A stretch of 15,037 bases of DNA from Teratosphaeria epicoccoides (taxonomy: Eukaryota; Ascomycota; Dothideomycetes; Mycosphaerellales; Teratosphaeriaceae): NCBI GenBank assembly GCA_021401465.1, contig JADDMT010000180.1, positions 32,664-47,700 of the forward strand. The letters run 5' to 3'. The position numbers and the translations under genes were made by a program. The notes beneath the pieces were generated by a model. That model did not search any database. It had not been told where the DNA came from and was given only the letters and a program-made list of their open reading frames with translations. This document shows, piece by piece, positions 10,042 to 15,037 of this stretch; the first letter of the stretch is position 1, and the number at the start of each line of letters is the position of its first letter.

Positions 10042-10977
10042 GAAGGGTCCGACGGACCTTAGCGTCATCTTCTTGCTTAGAAGTTTTAGCTTGAGGTTCT
10101 TCGTCAACAGTAACACCTTCGTACTAACCGCATACTACATCGGTTTAGCATAGGCGTTATTATGTTTAATCTAGGATTCTGAGGCCTTTTTCTAGTGTTC
10201 TATTAGCACTAAATGTACCTCGCGCATACGTCGCGCTAATTCTGCGGCGGCTAGCACCCTCTCCTTAGAAGACTCGTCCTAAGGCGGTTCTAGGTGTATT
10301 TCCGGATTAAAGCCATAAAGAATCTGAAATGGCGACATACGCATAGTAGCATGCACGCTGTTATTAACTGCAAATTCCGCTATAGGAATTACGTTAGCCT
10401 AGGCATCCTAGTTCTTAGCGTAGTAGCACTAAAGGTACTACTTAAGAGTCTAGTTCATACGTTTAGTCTAACTATTAGTCTGTAGATAGAATGCTGTACT
10501 TAGGTAGTACTTAACACGTGCCTTAAACACAAATTCTTGCTAGTATTTACTAGTAAAGACAGAACCTCAATCTAATAGGATACTTTAGGGGACACTAAAG
10601 CGCCATATAACTTCGTCGCGAAGTAGTCGCGCAAGCTCGCTACTTGTGCATCTTTTCGTACATAGGATAAAGACATTTATCTTAGAGTATTAGTCGACTA
10701 CTATAAGGACAGTATTAACTATATTGCCTCTCTACTTTGCTAGCAGCAAATTAGTAATAAAATCTATAGTCAAGTCTTGCTATAGTCTCTCTAGTAGTAG
10801 GAGCGCCTAAGTATTACTATAGGGGTAATGACGCTAAGATTTGCTAACCTAGCACGTCTAGCAGGATTTGACATAGTCAGAGACATCCTGTTCTAGTGTT
10901 AGCTACTAGTATTTACGTCCGAGAAGTGCGATTGTCTTCTCTACACTAAAATGGCCCGCGAGTTCATTGTTATAATG
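10042..10977 (-). other. Integrase: HHCC finger, DDE core, GPF motif (catalytically dead)
   Basis: The zinc-finger His codons are at 10975-10977 and 10951-10953, and the Cys codons at 10861-10863 and 10852-10854, giving H-x7-H...C-x2-C. The first catalytic Asp is in TIDFI at 10762-10764. The second is at 10570-10572, followed by TGA (10567-10569), which replaces the Arg of the DRGSVFTS block. The residue 36 positions on, Glu in QTERMN, is now Lys (AAA, 10462-10464). GPFRI lies at about 10036-10050. The Glu-to-Lys change and the nearby Asp-to-Asn and Gly-to-Ser in the same block all follow T, the TG-to-TA signature of RIP. Confidence 0.93.
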
Positions 10978-11389
10978 AATACGGAGGAGCTACAAACAGA
11001 GTACGCGGTTAGCGGGTACGTAGAGCCTATTGTCAAAGTACTACAAGTCGCCTGACTTGATCTAGTAGTTCGGACTGCCTGCGGTGTCCTAGAGGGCTAC
11101 ACCCTTATTAATTAACTCCGGTTCTCGCTCTTGCAACTGCTAAATAAGTCTCGAGACTTCTTTAAAGGGTTCTTTAGACATCGCATGCTTACTACATGTA
11201 AGCTAGTTGACTACTACACAGATCGAGCTAGACGCGGTCGCCATAACTGCCAGATAGGAGGGTTCGTCGCTAGCGGAGGCCGTGAGGCCCTATTAGACCT
11301 GCAGTCGACCTACAAGAGGAGCTAACGACAGATCGCCGCCCTAAACTACAAGCTTCGTTTATAGCGTAGGGAGAAGCTATTAGTTACCC

Positions 11390-11785
11390 TGCTCCCTAGT
11401 GTCGTAGTCCGGTCGTCGCGAAGGACTGTTAGCTAGATTCGTCTTTCTAGAACGATGCTAGATAACGAAGTTAAAGCTAGCGAGGAAAGTCGCCTACCTT
11501 GCTTGCTAACTACTTAGCTACTTTACTCCCATAAAGCCGCGAAGGTTGTTATAGTCAGTAAGCACCTTAATAGGGTGCGCTACGCCTTCAAGGTAGTGTC
11601 GGTACTCCTTCAAGCCGTTAATAATAGCTAAAAGCTCTTAGTTCATAAGTCTCGTAGTTAAGCTTAGCGCCCTGCATCTTCTGTGACTAGAAGGCAATCG
11701 GGTACTATCGCGCACTTCCTTTGTGCGACTAGAGCTGCGATATAATTGCGGCTATTGCGAATTTTGAAGCATTAGTCTCTATTCG
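11390..11785 (-). other. RNase H domain of pol (frameshifted, active-site Asp lost)
   Basis: The translation shows IRIETNASKFAIAAIISQL, then YPIAF, LNYETY, and after a 1-nt slip near 11635-11644 ELLAIINGLKEYRHYLEG and VLTDYNNL, then the QARWATFLASFNFVI block. These are the standard Ty3/gypsy RNase H signatures. The first catalytic Asp of the ETDAS motif is Asn here (AAT, 11771-11773), again a TG-to-TA change. Confidence 0.92.
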
Positions 11786-11810
11786 GATCTTCGTAGCATG
11801 TCTCGAAAAC

Positions 11811-12299
11811 CTAACCCCTAAGTAGTACAAAGTACGAAGAGTAGACTAAGTAGAGCTAAGTTAGCTAAGTAGGTGCTAGTAGTATACTAGCAGTATCTTA
11901 CTAGCTCGGCCTACTCGGCCCTACTCCTAGCTACTCGATTCACGGGCTCGTTAGCCTTCCTACTCATGCCTACTCGTAGGCGTGCTTATTTAACAGCTTT
12001 CTACTCGATCGCTACTTACCTACACTCGTACGCTCCTCTGACGTGTACGTCTACTTAGCCCTACTCTAATCTGGCGACAGGCATCACTACTAAGTGTTAG
12101 CGATATGTAGTAGTTAGAATGAAACTTGTCTTCAGACTGCCCCCTTACATAGCTTATTTACTATACTAGCTACTACGCCGCTGTCTCTGCGCTATAGGTA
12201 GTCTCTAAAGCCTTCTATAGTTAACGGCTGTAGTTTGTGAGTCGTCTACATCCTCCTATGCCTTTCCTCATACGCTTAGAGGCGCATCTAGTCCGTAAC
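11811..12299. other. Noncoding stretch replacing the expected reverse transcriptase
   Basis: This is where the reverse transcriptase should be encoded if the chromovirus were complete, but neither strand gives RT motifs. The left part is low-complexity (GCTAAGTAGGTGC-like), the centre holds a 10-bp-period repeat, and the right part has no recognisable feature. It may be an insertion or the far side of a deletion junction. Confidence 0.5.
11901..12070. repeat. Degenerate repeat with about 10-bp period (CTACTC core)
   Basis: CTACTC occurs at 11911, 11921, 11931, 11960, 11970, 12001 and 12061, with near matches at 11901 and 12051. The spacings are 10, 10, 29, 10, 31 and 60, close to multiples of 10. 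The usual unit is CTACTCG plus three variable bases. The pattern looks like an old minisatellite blurred by mutation. Confidence 0.5.
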
Positions 12300-13360
12300 C
12301 TATTCGACGATCTTGTCTTCAACCTCTACGCTCTCTAACATTCCCTTATACTTCTTGACTACTAGAAACCGAAGTCGAGGTAGCCGAGTAGCTATAACAG
12401 TCATGTAGAGTACGAACTGCTTAGAGTACACGAAACTGTAGAGGTCTGCATTAATGTCATCTAAATTCCGGTAAATACATACATACCTGCCTGCTATGTT
12501 AGTAGTAGCTAAGCAGCTACTACGACTAAAATATGCTACTGTCGAATCATATCTACCTGCTATTGCCATATTAAATCAGTAGGGACTACAGCTCTTACTA
12601 GCATGCTAGTCTCATAGGAGCTAAGAAACAAGTAAACTATAAGTAATACTATCTCCGCTAGCTTGCCAGACTTCAGGAAACATGGCTAGACCCCTGTTTA
12701 GAACACTACTATGTCTCTATGCCTACCTGCTCGCTAGCCTACCATAGCCTTAGAAACGTGTGTCGAGATGCACATATGTACTTGTTAGCGCATCTCGTTC
12801 CTCTGCACGTAGTACTAGACGATAAACGGCTTGTTCATTATGCCATTCAAAGTGGCCAAGTTGTTACGGGCTCCTGCGACGATGTCGCTAAACTCGCCCT
12901 ATAGACACTGTCCAAATTGTAGAGAGAACTCGTCGTATAATGGCTCCATGTCGTATGTATTCTACAGGCCTTAGTAGAATGCCTAGGTGTACTAGTCTTC
13001 TGTCTTGTACTTAACATTAACCTTCTTTTAGCCTGACTAATTAGCGTCTTCCGTCTTCATCATAATGAAGACAACCTTCCTATTCCTTTTGCTTCTAAAC
13101 ACACGGACCCCCCTAAAACTCATCTAAGGGGCGTTAGGGGTCCCATTATAACTGATGACAATTAGCCCGCTAAAGAAAAGCTCATGTGTACCTAGCGGTC
13201 TAGTAAGTAGCACTCCGAACACCTTGTTCGTAATTAGGGGCAGTACACTATTAGCCTGCTCCCTTATCGCGCGACTTGCTATGTCCTCCCCTTTAAAGAT
13301 CTTCTTAAACGGCAGGATTTGACGCGTCTAGTAAACATGAAGTTAGTAACTAGTCGTCAT
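12300..13360 (-). pseudogene. Unrecognised minus-strand relic reading frame
   Basis: From ATG at 13358-13360 a minus-strand frame runs to about 12560 with about 15 internal stops, all TAG/TAA and no TGA. A slip of frame near 12569 would join it to an uninterrupted 89-codon frame (12300-12569) ending in an acidic ESVEVEDKIVE. Visible stretches such as TNKVFGVLLTRPLGTHELFF, MEPLYDEFSLQFGQ and MNKPFIV.YYVQRNEM look protein-like, but I cannot assign them to a family. It lies on the same strand as pol and upstream of it, where gag would be, yet I see no zinc knuckle or other gag hallmark. The opposite strand contains a 61-codon frame (12719-12904) that I regard as its shadow. RIP depletes TGA everywhere, so the lack of TGA is only mild support. 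Confidence 0.35.
13105..13143. repeat. Inverted repeat GGACCCC..TAA / TTAGGGGTCC
   Basis: GGACCCCCCTAA from 13105 is complementary to TTAGGGGTCC at 13134-13143 apart from a 2-base bulge, with a 17-nt spacer. It lies within the candidate minus-strand frame. It resembles short terminal repeats of small DNA elements, but no target duplication is apparent. Confidence 0.35.
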
Positions 13361-13969
13361 ATCTTAGGGTTAACTACATGCTTATTCCTATTCCGGGTTA
13401 GCCGCCTAGCGCAGCTGTCCTTGTAGTTGTCATGCTAGTCAATTATCTGGCAATTCTTGCTGTAGTAGGCTACTACCTAACATAGGCACATCTTAAGCGG
13501 GCTGTCGATGCCACAATTAGCGCATTAAGCGACTATGCTAGCTATTGTCTCGAATAGTAAGATAGAGGGTTAATTAATGTTACTACTACTTGTGTGTATT
13601 AGGCAAGTCTTCGAAGTTAGTTAATGTAATTAGTAAAGAGTTAAAGTAGAAGAGTAGTAGTAGATATAGATATCTCTTACTACTAAGTGCACATCCTGCC
13701 GCCTAGCTAGCGCACATGAGGCCCTCGTAACTGCCGTCTAGATTAGTTAGCTGCTACGTGCCGCTATGTGCTATATGCAGGTAGTTATCGCTCTTAACAA
13801 AGAAGTAGCAAACATGGCGACATCTATCCTATGTAGCTATGTCTGCTAAGTACACATGCTACTATCGAGCTAGCGTTAGTGTAACTATGTTACGGTTGCT
13901 ACTATTCCTAATGCCTCCGTATAGTAGTAGATAAGGTCCATAGGTCGTAACTACGAGGATCATTTTTTA

Positions 13970-13985
13970 CTGCCTTTTAAGGCAG
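13970..13985. repeat. Short palindrome CTGCCTTTTAAGGCAG
   Basis: The 7-bp arms CTGCCTT and AAGGCAG flank TT. It is preceded by a run of six T. It may be incidental; no gene end is defined beside it. Confidence 0.35.
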
Positions 13986-14179
13986 AATCGCCTGATATCG
14001 TGCCTTCTTCATTCAGTTATGTGCCTAGGCAGCAGTGTGTAATATTTAACCGAATCTGTGACAGCGTCGCGTGCCTCCTGTTTCTAGCCATTTTTCAGGC
14101 AGAAGCTAATAATGTGACGATGCAACATGTGCGGTTAGCAACTATACAGAGCATATAACCTATAGCTGCTAAAACACAA

Positions 14180-14205
14180 AAGAAGCTTAGTACTCTAAAC
14201 TTCTT
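14180..14205. repeat. Hairpin AAGAAG.TTAG / CTAA.CTTCTT
   Basis: AAGAAG-C-TTAG (14180-14190) pairs with CTAA-A-CTTCTT (14195-14205) around a TACT loop, with one internal mismatch, and is followed by a T-rich run. It is terminator-like in shape, but a eukaryotic context makes that role unlikely. Confidence 0.4.
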
Positions 14206-14353
14206 TCTTTTAAACAACTACCTCATCTAGTACTTGGCTTCTTCTCTAGCATCTATATAGATACTAGCACACTGACAACACTATAGCATGTAAGCATTAT
14301 ATGCTTGTATAACGAGACTGTAAACTAACGCGCTAGTAGAATCCAAACCTACT

Positions 14354-15037
14354 ATGTCGACGAATCCGACCCTAGACCTAGAGCTAGCGATTAGTGTAGG
14401 TTCTAAGCACGCCGAGTTCGCGGCCGACTATGTCCGCGATACCGTCTAGGCATTAGAAGCCGCCGTCGCGCTATAGAAGGCATATCCGGACTTTAATGCC
14501 TACGAGGATCTTGTTAACTACGCCCCTTAGGTAGAGCATCGAGCTAGGCACAAGGTGCTTGACGTCGCATGCGGCGGTAGCCTAATTAGGCTCCTAGCGA
14601 GTGCAAAGCTAGCTGCGCTAGATAGTGTATACTTCCTAGACTTCTGTGCTAAGATGCTAGATAAGAGCTAGTAGTATGTGTTATAGCTAGGCCTTAGAGG
14701 TAATACTATTACTAACTAATCTTTAGTACTATGCGGGACTACTAGGGAAGCGTGGACTTGTAGCGCTTCATCTAGGCGAGGCTCGGTCGCACCCCTATAG
14801 CTAGCATCAAGCAGGCTGCTAGATGCCCTAACGGCTTTTAAATAGTATTTGCAAAGGGCATACTAGAGATGTTTAAGCTACGGGTCTATTCGGGGCTAAT
14901 CTGCTAGCTACGCGAGCTAGTTAGTAACAACGGCTAGCTGATCTTAGATTAGAAGGAGCCTGCTCCTAGCTAGCAGCTACTCTTGCACCGACTAAGCGAG
15001 GCTACTTCTATGGCCTATCGAGAGTACACTATAAGAG
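14354..15037 (+). pseudogene. RIP-damaged relic gene, possibly class I methyltransferase; cut by window end
   Basis: ATG at 14354 has A at -3. The frame runs about 113 codons with only TAG stops, giving MSTNPTLDLELAISVGSK, then VLDVACGGS at residues 68-76 (nt 14555-14581) and YFLDFCAKMLDKS at about 93-105. The first resembles the glycine-rich SAM-binding motif I (VLDVGCGxG) and the second the acidic end of strand beta-2 in class I SAM-dependent methyltransferases. After about 14700 the coherent reading shifts frame: from 14731 a frame with mostly TAG stops runs to the window end and includes NNG-stop-LILD, similar to the PGG.LIL segment late in that fold. The shift suggests an indel. The family call rests on these weak motifs only and the third Gly of motif I is not standard. 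It could instead be an unrelated transposon ORF. The 3' end lies outside the window. Confidence 0.4.

Larger units (their letters stand above)
9661..11810 (-). pseudogene. pol: Chromovirus (Ty3/gypsy) pol fragment: RNase H, integrase, chromodomain
   Basis: Read on the minus strand, a single frame runs from the RNase H domain through integrase to a TGA at 9661-9663. It has one 1-nt frameshift near 11635-11644 and about 50 internal stops; all but one are TAG/TAA at positions where the family has Gln or Trp. Domain order is RNase H (11810 to about 11390), linker, HHCC zinc finger, DDE integrase core, the fungal MSPFQILYGFNPE block, GPF motif and C-terminal chromodomain. This order and the chromodomain identify a chromovirus. 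The reverse transcriptase expected just upstream (higher coordinates) is absent: homology stops near 11810, with no YxDD motif to the right. Protease and gag are not recognisable either. The copy is therefore 5'-truncated or rearranged as well as mutated, and cannot encode active enzymes. Confidence 0.96.
13361..14353. other. Apparently noncoding DNA with hairpins and a TATA-like box
   Basis: No frame here is convincing. A minus-strand stretch just above 13360 (about 13380-13510) reads without TGA and may be a frameshifted upstream part of the neighbouring relic frame. CTACTACT-rich low-complexity DNA lies at about 13580-13690. CpA and TpG are more frequent from about 13980 to 14340 than in the relic block, so mutation is lighter there. 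A TATATAG at 14254-14260 lies about 95 bp upstream of the ATG at 14354 and could be its TATA box; a CT-rich run precedes it. Confidence 0.4.

Noticed and set aside
10294..11325. Plus-strand frames at 10294-10485 and 11131-11325
   Set aside because: Antisense shadows of the integrase and of the RNase H-integrase linker, whose minus-strand reading is unmistakable.
12719..12904. Plus-strand frame of 61 codons
   Set aside because: Antisense to the longer minus-strand relic frame; extending it meets a TGA near 13036. The choice of strand is not certain.
6667..14340. A pair of LTRs bracketing the chromovirus
   Set aside because: I compared sequence left of 8 kb and right of 11.8 kb and found no matching direct repeats, so the element's ends are not defined in this window.
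1..15037. CRISPR array, tRNA, rRNA or bacterial operon
   Set aside because: No regularly spaced identical repeats, no cloverleaf I can support, and the chromodomain, RIP pattern and TATA/CT-tract promoters point to a fungus.

Overview
The window reads as a transposon-rich stretch of a filamentous ascomycete (Pezizomycotina-type) genome degraded by repeat-induced point mutation (RIP). The basis is twofold. TpA, especially CTA/TAG, is in great excess while CpA and TpG are scarce over most of the window. A chromodomain-bearing Ty3/gypsy pol can still be read, but its frame is broken by about 50 stops, nearly all TAG or TAA sitting where Gln or Trp is expected. I see no intact gene, rRNA, tRNA or CRISPR array. 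The species cannot be named from the sequence.

Layout. Positions 1-2603: gene-poor DNA with ordinary CpA/TpG content. Positions 2604-2774: a 171-bp MITE-like element with 41-bp terminal inverted repeats and TA target duplications, lying at the edge of the mutated block. Positions 2777 to about 7850: AT-rich, strongly RIP-mutated relic DNA with no recognisable protein, several hairpins and a 74-bp tandem repeat inside a possible solo LTR. Positions 7861-9437: a plus-strand relic gene of about 470 codons with its own TATA box and pyrimidine tract, product unrecognised, basic and lysine-rich at its C-terminal half. Positions 9661 to about 11810: a minus-strand chromovirus pol fragment (RNase H, HHCC zinc finger, integrase, GPF motif, chromodomain) that converges on the relic gene. 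Its reverse transcriptase, protease and gag are not seen. Positions 11811-12299: a degenerate 10-bp-period repeat. Positions 12300-13360: an unrecognised minus-strand reading frame with RIP-type stops. Positions 13361-14353: apparently noncoding, with hairpins. Positions 14354-15037: the 5' part of a plus-strand relic gene with a weak resemblance to class I SAM-dependent methyltransferases, cut by the window end.

Functionally this is dead DNA. The integrase catalytic Glu has become Lys and the first RNase H Asp has become Asn, both in the TG-to-TA context expected of RIP. The most interesting unexplained items are the convergent plus-strand relic gene abutting the pol 3' end, the unidentified minus-strand frame at 12.3-13.4 kb, the methyltransferase-like relic, and the apparent CAG/CTG preference of the mutation process.
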